A DNA stretch of 64,000 nucleotides from Drechmeria coniospora (lineage: Eukaryota > Ascomycota > Sordariomycetes > Hypocreales > Ophiocordycipitaceae), in the NCBI RefSeq assembly GCF_001625195.1, contig NC_054391.1, positions 8,198,552-8,262,551 on the forward strand. Direction: 5' to 3'. Positions 22,200-33,800 of this stretch are shown here, piece by piece. Under the pieces are notes generated by a model. It had not been told where the DNA came from. It did no database searches and saw only the letters and a program-made list of their open reading frames with translations. The position numbers and the translations under genes are program-made. Numbering within the stretch: position 1 is the stretch's first letter; each line of letters opens with the position of its first letter.

Positions 22200-23250
22200 T
22201 ACTATTGTACTAGGTACTTTTTCCCTTATTTATCTGTAATTTCTAATATCTTTATACCTATAATAGCTATAAATAATCCAATAGTTAAAATATATACCTA
22301 GAAGGCTATAGATTATCTTAATAAGTTTTTTAATAAAAATATTATAAAGGTTACCTAATTATTTAAAATCCCTTAAAAGTACCTATAATAACAATTATTT
22401 AGTATTAGTCCAAAGACTAGTATTTAAGGCTATAATACTAAATTAAGTTAGTTAAAAGAAAAAGTATTATATTAATATATTAATAAGCTTAATATTACTA
22501 ACTTTATAGTTTGCCTAAAGTTTATTATAAATACTATAAATTATATCCTATTAAAGAGGGTATTACTAAATTCCTTAAACCTAGCCCTAACTGTTAGAAA
22601 GAACTAAACTATATAGTTTATTTAATAGTATTAATATATAAGGTAATACAAAAAGAAGCTTAATTTAAACTACTAGGTCTCTAAGGATGTAAATAGAGTT
22701 ATATCCTACTTTTAATAGCTATAATAAGTAATTAAAAGTAAGGTATTACCCCTACTAATATTTAGAATATAAATAAAATAAGCTTCCGAATTAAGGTTAG
22801 TAAAGATTAATTTATTATAACAAAAAGAAAAAGGGCTTATCTCTTTAGTATACATAAAAATATGGAGTTAGTAATAGTTATTAAGGCTATCTTTAGTAAT
22901 AGATAATATATACTTACTTTCCTTATACTAGCTAACTAACTTTATATATTATAGTAGTACTATATTGAAGAGATTTATAATAATATTGTTATTACTTTAT
23001 TAAATAATAGTTATTTAAATAACTAATTAAGCCTTTAGTAAATTTAATACTTTAATTATTATATATTTATAACTAGTAGTAAATACTTACTAATCCTAAA
23101 TAGCTATAAATTATATTATATAATTAAGTCTATTTCCTTATATAAAGAAAAGAATATTATTTCTTTAATTCTTTTACTATATTTTATATATTTTTTCTAA
23201 CTACTTAATATAGCTATTTTTTAACTACTAAAGTATTATAATATAAAAGC
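22200..23250 (+). pseudogene. pogo/Fot1-like DNA transposase relic, RIP-saturated
   Basis: In plus-strand translation, ignoring stops, the order of a fungal pogo-type transposase (HTH then DDE_1) can be followed. An N-terminal DNA-binding part lies near 22270-22480, then a NVDKISFQIGVSKDQFIITK-like segment near 22770-22830 (family: NxDExGFxIGV), and an FQLLKYYNTKALNI-like segment near 23215-23260. Expected acidic residues at several sites are changed or lost, and stop codons are very frequent. Terminal inverted repeats were not found. Confidence 0.6.
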
Positions 23251-23256
23251 TCTTAA

Positions 23257-23592
23257 TATTACAGAGTTACTAGGTAACTGCTTTAGGGCTCTTAATAATA
23301 TTTATTAAAAGACTTAAAGGAGGGAAAACTACTTAATAACTAGGGTATAAGGCGCGCTACAGGCGTATAGGCCTTATAAGCGAATGTAAGGTGCAGTACC
23401 CGTACTAAGTGCGGATACTAGTAGATCTTTTAACAGTTTGGCTATTTAGTCGAACGGTTAACTGGTCTATTGTCTATATAGGTATACCTCCCTATATATA
23501 TTACATAGGGCTTTTAGTTATATATATTCTTTTTAGTAGGTCCTTTAGTTCCTTTTGTTCTCCTGTATTAGGCTAAGCCTAATACTATAATA
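23257..23592 (-). repeat. Long-form family G LTR, reverse orientation (336 bp)
   Basis: Both ends match family G (TATTACAGAGTT left, ATACTATAATA right), but the middle holds about 160 bp absent from the 172-bp copies, including TTATAAGCGAATG and a block around GCGCGC. Flanks do not form a clean 5-bp duplication. Confidence 0.65.
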
Positions 23593-24843
23593 TACTATCT
23601 TACTCTATCTATTTAAAGTAAAGTCTATTTATAGCTATAGCTAAACTACCCTTCCTTAGGCTAGCCTTCCCTATTATTATAGCTTTTATGTTTTTTTTTA
23701 TTTAGGTATTTATTAAGTACTTATTGTATATAGCTTCCTCCTTATATTATTTCCTTGTTAGGAGTTTACTAATTACCTAAGGTAACTAACTCTCCTTACT
23801 TTAACCCCTCCTTAAGTATTTACTAAGTACCTAAAGTAACTAGCTTTACTTTACTTTATCTCCTTCTTAGGTATTTACTAAGTACTTAAGGTACTTAGTA
23901 TTACTTTACTTTTCCCTTTTATTACTCCCCTTATATTAACCTCTTTATTCCCTTCCTATTATATATTATTATTATTTTTCCTTTAATTATTATACCTATT
24001 TATCTTTTAGCTTCTTACTATATAATTTTTATTATTAACCTTTTTACTACTTCCTACTATTCCTACTTTTCTATTACTATTATTTCTTCCCTATAAGGTA
24101 AATTACTACTTCCTTATTGGAATTATTCTATATATCCTTTAAGTAGTTAGTTAATAAGTTAGTATTAATAGGAATTATTAATCTTTTTCTTATTACTATT
24201 ACTCTTCCTTTATAGGAGATTTATTTACCTCTTTATTATTACTACTACTATTATATTTACTACTATAGGTACTCCTCCCCCCTCCCCCTTTAGTTATAGT
24301 TTAGGCCTATATTATAGTTATTATATTAATAAGTCGGACTACTATTATACCCTAGGTAAGTTTTTAGTAAAGGGTAACTCCTTTAATAAGGAGTTTGCTT
24401 CTTTAGAGAAGGTATAGGGAATATACTTTTCCTATATTAATTACCTTATTACTAATAGCTAAGATAACTATAATTAGGCCGTAGTACTAGTTGCTATATA
24501 TATATTTATATATATATACTAAATGCATTTAGGTATTATATTTATTTACTATATACCCTTAGCTATATTGCGTTTTATATAACCTTTATACTTATACTTA
24601 GTATAATATTTATATTTTAATTAAGGCCTATCCTAAGGTTAGATTTATATTAGGTATTTATACTATCCTTTTGCTTAAATTTCTAGCCTTAGGTTAGGTT
24701 TAGGCCTATACCCTAGCTTTAGCTAAAATAAAGCCTACCCCTATATATTCTACCTATACCCTTACCCTTATACTAAATATTATCTCCCCCCCTACTATTA
24801 TTAATAATAATAACCTAAATTATATCCTTATCCTTACTACTAA
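23593..24843. other. TA-rich relic sequence with a short degenerate tandem repeat
   Basis: No domain is recognisable. At about 23767-23925 three imperfect copies of a unit of about 55 bp occur, each containing TTTACTAAGTACCTAAGGTA or a variant. This may be the remnant of a retroelement gag or linker. Confidence 0.4.
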
Positions 24844-25798
24844 TTTTTAAAATGAAAGGGGAATTACCTCTTGGAATAAAGGGGTAAAATAGGAAGGGTG
24901 CACAGTGGAAGTTCAGTTGCACGGACTATCCAAAATGGATATCAATCGAGGCTGTTAGTAACAGCAGGAAGTGCACCAGTTAGTAACTGGGTAAGGAATA
25001 CAGATTTAAATAAGTCAAATAGGAGTGCCAAGGGACAATTCAGAAAAGAAAGACTGTTGTGTTTCTTGTGCTTGCTTGCGCGCGTGCGTGTGTTTTTAGC
25101 GTGTGCGTGTGTATTTACAGCGTACGTCTTGTGTGTGTGTACCTAACTATCTAAGAGTGTAGGAAAGGGAGGACCATTTTATACCTGAGAGGTAGTACCT
25201 TAATTAGTGCAATGTGCACGTGTTGGAATTCTGTCTGATTCCATACAATGCATCTCCGAACAATCTGCTTGCATTCAATGCAGCTCCAAACACTCTGGTT
25301 AAGTCATACTGCCAGTTAGTTGCAACTAGCAGGGTTAATCAGTATTAGGGTTCGGTCGCGACAGTACAGCAGTAGTGCTGCAGTAGTCGAGTGGGCCAGT
25401 AGTAGTACTGCTGGCAAGCAACTGCTAGTTGTAGTTGGGTGGGTCCTCCCGTGCAATAGTAGTACTGTTGGCGGGTAACTACTAGTAGTAGTTGGGAGCG
25501 CGTTAATTAACGGCCCGATTAATGATCTTGCTTGGTCGACTAAGTACTACTTTACACGTAACGTGCAACAGTAGTAAATTGGCTGGGCAGTAGTACTGCT
25601 ATTAATTGTACTAAGTCGGAGCGAGAAGAATTTGCATAGTAAGTGCAATTCGTTAACTCGATATACTACCTGTACGTGCAGTATAGTAGTAGTATATAGG
25701 CAAGCAGTAGTACTACTGCCCGGTGTTGCAAATAGCAACATATAGGATAGTATCCTATTTGGGTAGTCTTACTAGTATAAATACTAGTAATTTTAATA
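24844..25798 (-). repeat. 3' LTR of the reversed family B Copia (955 bp)
   Basis: Same length as the family B LTR at 60035-61195 once its nested insert is removed. It is less RIP-damaged than its partner at 37632-38569 and carries a GT-rich microsatellite near 25075-25140 that is shorter in the partner. The open frame at 24898-25146 lies inside this LTR and is not a gene. Confidence 0.88.
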
Positions 25799-27609
25799 CC
25801 CCCTCTATTTAGCTAGTAAGGATACTACTAAATAGGAACCCTTTAAAGACCTAGTAGGCCAAGGTATCGTTGGAAGAGATTAGCAGTAAGGGCCTTAGTA
25901 AGACCGTCGGTAGGCATTAACTTGGTATCCAGATAGCTAATTTTAGCCAAGCTGCTTGTTGCTTCTTACCGAATGTACCGAAACTTTAGTAAGGTGTATT
26001 TGGTACGAGAGTGCTGATTTGGGTTGTTAGCGTTGGAGATGGATCTATTGTTATCGCATAGGAGTAGAATGGGTTTTTAAAGAGTTTTACCCATTTCTGT
26101 AAACAAACCATCCAGCCATTTGAGTTCCCGAATTACTTCCAGTAGGGTATCGGATTCTACCTCTATAGTTAAAAGAGCAATTGTACTTACCCTTTTTGAC
26201 TTCCAGTAGATTGGTCTACCTGCTAGGGTAAAGACGTACCTATAGGTAGACTTAGAGGAATCTAAGTTACCTGTAAAGTCGCTGTCTGAAAATCCAGACA
26301 GGCTGGGTACTGGGGACTTAGACTAATAGCAAATAGCTAGGTTTATGGTTCCTTTTAGATATCGAAGAAGGTTCTTACCGGTTAATAGTTAGAGACTAGT
26401 AGCCTGATGCATATACCGAGATAGCTATTAGATTGCAAAGGCTATATCTGGTCGGGTTAATAGCATTAGGTACATTAGGGTCCTAACTATCTGTTAGTAT
26501 ACTAATTAATCGGTTGCAGGTAAGGGAGGAAGAGGTATTATTATGGCTTGTTTGAGTATACCTGGCTGTAACGGTATTGCTACCGCCTTAGCCCCCTCTA
26601 GCCTAAATTGTAATAGTACTTCTTCGATATACCCCTTTTAACTAAGGGTAATACCCTTAGTCGTTCGGCTAATCTATACGCCTAAGAAGAACGCAGCCTG
26701 CCCGCAATCTTCAATTGGGTAAACCTTATGTAGTTTTTGTTTTAACTTGTTAATGTATATAAGGTTCGGTCCAATAAGCAAACAATCGTTAACATAGCTA
26801 ACTATATAGGTACTGGCAGTACTATTATAGTAGACAGCTGGATCGGATATAAGAGGTCAATATCCGTATTAATGGAGTAGTTTGGAAAGTGCATCTTGCT
26901 ACTCTCTAGGTCCTTGTTTAAGACTACAGAGTGCTTTTTTTAAAAGAATACCTTATTTAACTGCTAGGTTGTAGCCTAGCTTAGCTAGTTACTTACCTAT
27001 ATTATTAGTCTTGTTAAGACTAATAAATACTTCCAGTCCATTAGGTATTTTAAGGAAATTAACTTTAGGTAGCTTACTGTTAAGGAAAGTACCAATAAAG
27101 TCGATTTATTTAATGTACCAATTGTTCTAGGCAGCAAGAGCTAGTAGTATCCTCTAGGTAGGTGGAATACTTATAGCTGCAAAGGTCTCTAGGTAGTTAA
27201 GACCTTCAATCTATATAAATCCTTTAGCTACTAAACGTACCTTAAATTTAATGGGATTGTTTTGCTAGTCCTTTTTAACTCGTAGGACAAAACGGCTTTT
27301 AAGGAGTTATCTACTAGTTGGTATTTCTTAAAGTAGGATAAAATAGAATACCCCTACTAGGATAAGTTGTTAAAATTCAGAGAATATAGTACTTATCTAC
27401 TGGTCTTTGTTGTCTGATTTAAGTACCTGCTTCTAGCTAGTAGGCTCGCTACTAATTAGTAGTTGCTTTGCCTTAGCTTGGTAGCATAGGTTCTTAATCC
27501 AGCATACTAGGTTGAAATCTACTGAATTAGAATTATCTTCTAATTCAGGTTCATTTAGAAGAGAGGTATCTGGTAGATCCTCTGTTAGTTGGGCTAGGAC
27601 TACCTCTAT

Positions 27610-27845
27610 AGTACTAGTCCTAGTAGGACTAGTCGGTCCGTTGGCCTCTTGCAACCTACTAGTCCTAGTAGGACTAGTCGGTCTATTGGCTAGTTGCAAC
27701 CTACTAGTCCTAGTAGGACTAGTCGGTCCGTTGGCTAGTTGCAACCTACTAGTCCTAGTAGGACTAGTCGGTCCGTTGGCCAGTTGCAACCTACTAGTCC
27801 TACTAGGACTAGTAGGTCTACTGGTCCTAGTAGGACTAGTAGCCC
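27610..27845 (-). repeat. Thr/Ser/Pro minisatellite of the reversed family B Copia
   Basis: Minus-strand reading gives repeated GPTSPTRTSRLQLAN units, about four long units plus shorter ones, in the same linker as 15961-16160. The plus-strand open frame over it is a shadow. Confidence 0.85.
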
Positions 27846-29313
27846 CCTCTGTCTCCCTAGGTGTTAGGGGACTGGAGTTGCTTTGCAAGATAGTAGTAGT
27901 TAAATCTACTATCTTAATTTCCCCCTCTAACTCTAGTCCTTTAATACTGGGACTTAGTAGTCGGGGAAGCCCTTAGGAGATAGGACTAATACCTTCTAGG
28001 ATTTTTAGGAAGGTAGTTTTTATAACCGACCTCCTAGAAGGTACATACATAAGGTATGTTTTTGAACCTAGCGTGGCTAGTAGCCTTGCTGGTTCTGTTC
28101 GGGATGCTAGTTTGGTACTTTAAATCCGTTTCTGATAAGGAATTAGGACTTCGCAATGTGCACCAATAGCCTTATAGGCCGTAAGATTTAGTGGTATTTT
28201 CAGTCCCTGTAATTCCTGTTTTAGTAATTGGTAGGGACTTAAATCCCGGTTCGAAATTGCAGTATAGTTAATAAGATTAACTATAGCAGGAAGAACGGTA
28301 GACTAGAGGAAAAGTAGAAGGCCTGCCTAGATTATTGTTGTATATAGTTGGTCTAGGATAACTCGTATGGACCGTTCGGTAAGTCCATTCTATTCGGGCG
28401 TATACGGGTAAGATGTATTGAATAGAATTCCTTTCTTATCCAACTAAGTCTAGAGTAATATATTAATTTCTATACCCTCGTCGAAAAATAACTGTTTTGG
28501 GTAACAGTTATATTGTCGTTTTAGGCTTTTAAAGAAATTCCGAATAGCCTGGAGAATAGTTAATCCCTCCTTGTTGGGTAAGATTAATACCCAACGGAAG
28601 CGGGATTTTCGATCAATTAGTATAAGACCTACAGACTTACGATTATAGGATACTGGTCGAATCCTAAATATATTACCTGCAATTGAATTAAGAACGTAGT
28701 CTGGATTGTTAATGGGATCCCTAGACTGGCGTCTAGTGGATTTGGCCTAAATATAGGTAAGGCATTGGAAATCGGTAGCCTGAATAGTCGAAAAGTTAGG
28801 CAGTCCAGTAGTAATACTACTGGTCTTTTTTAAGAGTAGGAGACTGATATGTCCTAGTCGAATGTACTAAATGCCCGCTTGTTGCAATAGTCTTTGGTAA
28901 GACTAGTTGTTGGATTCCGAATAAGTAGTTAGAAGAACTTGTTCCCTAAGACTAGCAGTTAGGACTACTAGTTGGTCTGTTGCCTCTATAGGAATTGGGT
29001 CTTCTATAGGGTCTTTGAATAGGGTAGCCTTAGTAAGGTCCCTTGGTATAGCCGAATTAATAGTTGGGCTAGGTACCGATCTGGGTACCGACCGAGGTAC
29101 CGGGGAAGGTGCTGACCGAGGTACCGTTGAAGGTGCCGACTAATCCTCTGCTTCGGTAGCCTAGGGGGGGGGTTGGGAGGGAATTTCGACTGTAATTCCG
29201 TAGCTACTGTAGTAGCTAGAGTGGGAAGTATCTAATTTCGTTAGATAGGGCGTTTGTTAACCTTACTGTTGTAGGAAGAAGCCGTATTTCTGGAAGTTAA
29301 GGAGTCTATATAA

Positions 29314-29676
29314 CTATCGATTTAAGTTGTATAGATGTTCCTTAATAAGTGTTCCTCCAGATGTATAGTAGCGAATTCTACTAATAATACTAACCTCCAA
29401 TTTCGGAATGTATAGTGCTTCTTGTAAAACAAAAGTACCGTAGACAGATAGATTGGTGCGAATTAGTATAGTAAATTCAGTATAGCTAATACCTTTGGGA
29501 TAAATTAGGCTACCTCCTATTGTAATTGGTTTTGCTTGGGATTTTGCAATGGGTCGGAAAGTCGTAAACTTAAGCCGGTTGTTAACTAAATAATAGGTTA
29601 AGCCAGTATTGTAAAGTAGGCCCATTCGGTACGTATTGTTGTTATTAACACGATATGTTATACCAATATTACCCAA
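29314..29676 (-). pseudogene. Protease region fragment of the reversed family B Copia
   Basis: A 120-codon open stretch with GLLYNTGLTYYLVNNRLKF, the retroelement aspartic protease active site in which the expected DTG reads NTG (a G-to-A change). The downstream SIISRIRYYTSGGTLI matches the element at 31952-32332. The frame ends at stops of RIP type. Confidence 0.8.
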
Positions 29677-29799
29677 ATCGGGTAATAGTACTAATTCTTA
29701 TTCGGAATCAGAGTCGGTATCTAATTCCTAACAGGAATTAGGTAACCCCATACAGCCAGTTAATAGGCTGTAGTTACTAGTTAGAAAACTAGTAGTACC

Positions 29800-30383
29800 T
29801 GTTAAAATACTAGGATTTATACTAGTAAGACTACCCAAATAGGATACTATCCTATTATTGCTACTACCAGTAGCAACTGTCAGAAGTACTACTGCTGGCA
29901 GATATACTATACTATACTAAGAGTATAAGTAAGTATACAGAGCTGACTAATAGTATACAACATACTATTTCTCTAAACTATTGTTAAAGATACTTACCTA
30001 ATTAGGTATAGTACAGAATGCTCTAGAACATTCTAGAATATTCTAGAATATTCCATACCCTACTTATGGAATGTACTGGAACTCCTTGGAATAAGCCGGA
30101 ATGTTGCTTACCCTACTTATAGAATAAGCTGGAACCTTATGGAATAAGCTGGAACAGTCTTTACTATATTTCTACACCTATATAAGGCAGTAGCCATTCC
30201 CTTAGAATAGTTTCTCTTTTGAAATATAATTGCATTCGTTTGTATAATTTGGTACTACTAAGTTTGCACTCTTATCCAGTTACTAACTGGTTCCCCTTAT
30301 GCTGTTACTAACAGCTTGATTGATTCCCTGGTCCGTGCGATATACTTCTACTACCCCTCCTCTTGTGCACCCAAATTGCAAGA
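29800..30383 (+). repeat. 5' LTR A2 of the nested Copia (584 bp)
   Basis: Starts TGTTAAAATACTAGG and ends TTGCAAGA. It shares about 58 bp at the start and about 150 bp at the end with A1 LTRs, while the middle is different. CCAGTTACTAACTGG and GCTGTTACTAACAGC lie near 30277-30313. Confidence 0.94.
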
Positions 30384-30431
30384 GGTTATAAGCCCGGAAG
30401 GACTACAATTAATCCTCCGGAATTAATCAAT

Positions 30432-30842
30432 GCGACTTACTAAGTCGCCTACCAGTACTACTGGTAAATCGTCCGGATCGTTCTCTGTAACTTACTAAGT
30501 TACCTACTAGTACTACTGGTAACGATTGATCGAATCCTATAACTTACTAAGTTACCTACCAGTACTACTGGTAACGATTGATCGAATCCTGTGACTTACT
30601 AAGTCACCTACCAGTACTACTGGTAATCCCTGGTTACCAAACGGCTCCCCTAACGGTTAGTACTACTAGTACGTTGTCTACCAGTACTACTGGTAATCCC
30701 TAGTCACCAAACGGCTCCCCCAACTACTAGTACTACTAGTACGTTGCTTACCAGTACTACTAGTAACTGTTGGTTATCTAACTACAGCTTTAACTTCTAC
30801 TAGTACTACTAGTAGAAGACCTATTGCTAGTACTACTAGCTA
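30432..30842 (+). repeat. Leader hairpin array (A2 element), best preserved
   Basis: Successive 17-nt palindromes GCGACTTACTAAGTCGC, GTAACTTACTAAGTTAC, ATAACTTACTAAGTTAC and GTGACTTACTAAGTCAC are each followed by TACCAGTACTACTGGTA or TACTAGTACTACTGGTA. Later units keep only the second palindrome and add TAGTACTACTAGTA blocks. Spacing is about 52 bp in the first part and about 70 bp later. No ORF. Confidence 0.9.
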
Positions 30843-30883
30843 GGTAGGTAAGGCAAAATCGGAATCTAGTTACTAACTAGAAA

Positions 30884-33800
30884 ATGGATCCCACCAATTA
30901 AGGTCAGGGAACTAACCTGTCGGAAATCGAAAAACGTCTACTGGTACAGTAAACGCAAATCGATAAACTTTTACAACAATATACTCAATCTATGCAACAA
31001 CTTAATACTATTATTCCACAGATACAAGATCGACTAAATACAATCGAGTTAACTCTTAGCAATCTCAGTAATAGTACTACTATTACAAAGATAAAGGATT
31101 CTAACTCCAGCTACGAGTTAAACAAAAAAGTCTACTAATTCCCGGAATACGCAAAACTTAAAGGCACCAAGAATTACAAGCTATAGGAGCAATCCCTATC
31201 AATTCAAATTTAAGCCCTAGACCTAGAAAGTTTTCTGGATAAACCTTTAATTGCATCCAACTTCTTAAGCAGAAATTAGGCCCGTTTACTTATGCTATTA
31301 CGGGATAGCTGTACGGAAGAAACCTTAGCATCTATTGCATGGATTAAAAACCTAACTAAGGTTTTCCTATTATTGAAAAAACAATACTCCAAAGGTCATG
31401 AAGCCAAACGCTCTAACCTATATAATGCTTACCACACCCTTACATTTAAGGGGTACCAAGGAACATTCAAGGCATTTAATACTAAATTTAACAGTCAACT
31501 TACTAGGCTATAACTAGCCGGAGTAACAATCGATCCACTGGATCAAGCCAACCGATACCTTGCAACAGTTAAGCCTGTTTTCCCACAATAGGTTGCTATA
31601 CAACGTAATACTATTCAGTCTTCCCAAGCCTTAGGACTTAAAACAGATACCCTAGGTCTATAATACCTTATGGTTAACCTTCTGGAAGAAAATCGAAACT
31701 CCAGTACTACTGGATCGAATATATTTAGCCATAAGGCATCCCAAGTACCTAAGAAAAAGAAGAAAGGGAAATTCATTAAAAAGAAATCTAACCAGTTGAG
31801 CCAAACTAATAAAAAGAAATCCAACCAATCGATTAACCAACCAAAGGATACTACTAGTTTCCTAGTTGGTAACTACAGTCTAGCCGCTGGCTGTATGGAT
31901 TCATCTTATTCCTACTAGGAATTAGATACCAATTCTAACTGTACAGAAGAATTGGAAATATTACCTAACTTAGGTAATATTAGTACACTATACAACGTTA
32001 CTAACGCTAATATGTACCATATGGGCCTACTCTACGATACTGGCTTAACCTGCTATTTAGTAAATAATCGGTCCAAGTTTACAACCTTTCGACCAATTAC
32101 AAAATCCCAGGCACAACTAATTACAACTAGAGGTAGTCCAATCTACCCTAGTGGAATTGGAAATGCAGAATTTACGGTACTAATTAATACCAATCCACCA
32201 ACCTATAGTACTCTTATACTACAAGATGCACTATATATTCCGAAAATAAAAGTCAATATTATTAGTAGAATCCGCCACTACGGATCAGGGGGAACACTTA
32301 TTAAGGAATCCCTATACAACTCGAACCGATAAGTATGTAGTCTACTCGACTTCTAGAGGTACGGCTTCTTCTTACAATAAGAAGGCCAAGATACGCCCTA
32401 TCTAAGTAAATCAGACTCAGCCCACTTTAGCTACTATAGTAGCTACGGAATAGCAGTAGAAATTCCTTCGCAACTACCTTCCTGGGCCAACGAGGCAGAA
32501 GACTAAACGGCACCTAGATCGGTGCCTAGTCCGGCACCTAGGTCGGTACCTAGTCAAGTACCTATACCAGGACTAGATCCTAGCCCAACTACTAATTCGG
32601 TTGGATCAAGGGACCTTACTAAGGCTACCCTATACAAAGACCCTATAGAGGACCCAATCCCTATAGAGGCAACAGACCTACTGGCAGTCCCTACTGTTAG
32701 TACCGAGGAACAGGCTATTCCGACTACTAGTTCGGAATCCAGCAACTAGTCTTACTAAAGACTATTGCAATAAGCAGGCATCTAGTACATCCGATTAGGA
32801 TACATTAGTCTGCTACTTTTGAAAAAGACTAGTAAAATTACTAGCGGGCTGCCTAACTTCTCGTCTATTAAGGCTACCGATTTTCAATACCTTGCTTGCA
32901 TACAGGCAAAATCTACCAAACGATAGTTAAAAGATCCAATCGAGGATCCAGACTGTATACTTAATTCTATCGAAGGGGATATATTTGGGATTAAACCTAT
33001 ATCCTACGACCGAAAATCCATTGGACTAATACTTATCGATCGAAAATCCTAATTCCGTTGGGTATATATCTTACCTAATAAGGAAGGACCAATAGTTCTC
33101 CAGGCTATAAAGAACTTCTTTTAAAGCCTAAAAACATACTATAGCCATTACCCAAAAAGGCTATTTTATGATGGAGGACCTAAAATCAATATATTGCTTT
33201 AGGACTGGTTGGGTACCAAAGGAATACTATTCGATACATCTTGCCCATACACCCCCGAACAAAACGGACTTACCGAACGGTCTATACAAGTTATTCTGGA
33301 CCGACTACGCATAACAATAATCTAGGCCGGCCTCCCACTTTTCCTCTAGTCTGCTATACTTCCTGCTATAGTCAACCTAGTTAACTATACTGCAATTACC
33401 AACAGGGATTTAAGCCCCTACCAATTGCTCAAGCAGGAATTACAAGTGCTAAAAATACCACTAAACCTTACAGCCTATAAGGCTATTGGTGCCTACTGCG
33501 AAGTCCTGATCCTATACCAGAAACGGATTTAAAGTGCTAAATTAGCACAACGCACAGAACCAGTAAGGCTACTAGCAACGCTAGGTTCAAAAACATACCT
33601 TATGTATATACCTTCTAGGAGGGCAGTTACAAAAACTACTTTCCTAAAAATCCTAGAAGGTATAGGCCCTATCTCCCAAGGACTTCAACGACTACTAAGT
33701 CCTAGTCTCCAAGAACTAGAGTTAGAGGGGGAAATTGAGATAGAAGACTATATCTCGCAAAATACCTCTAGTCCCCTAACACCTAGGGAGACAGAGGGGG

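Noticed and set aside
24898..25146. 82-codon plus-strand ORF
   Set aside because: It lies wholly inside a family B LTR on the opposite orientation and includes a GT microsatellite.
30432..30842. Evenly spaced repeats reminiscent of a CRISPR array
   Set aside because: The organism is clearly eukaryotic, the intervals are themselves repeats, and the array sits at a fixed place in a retrotransposon leader.
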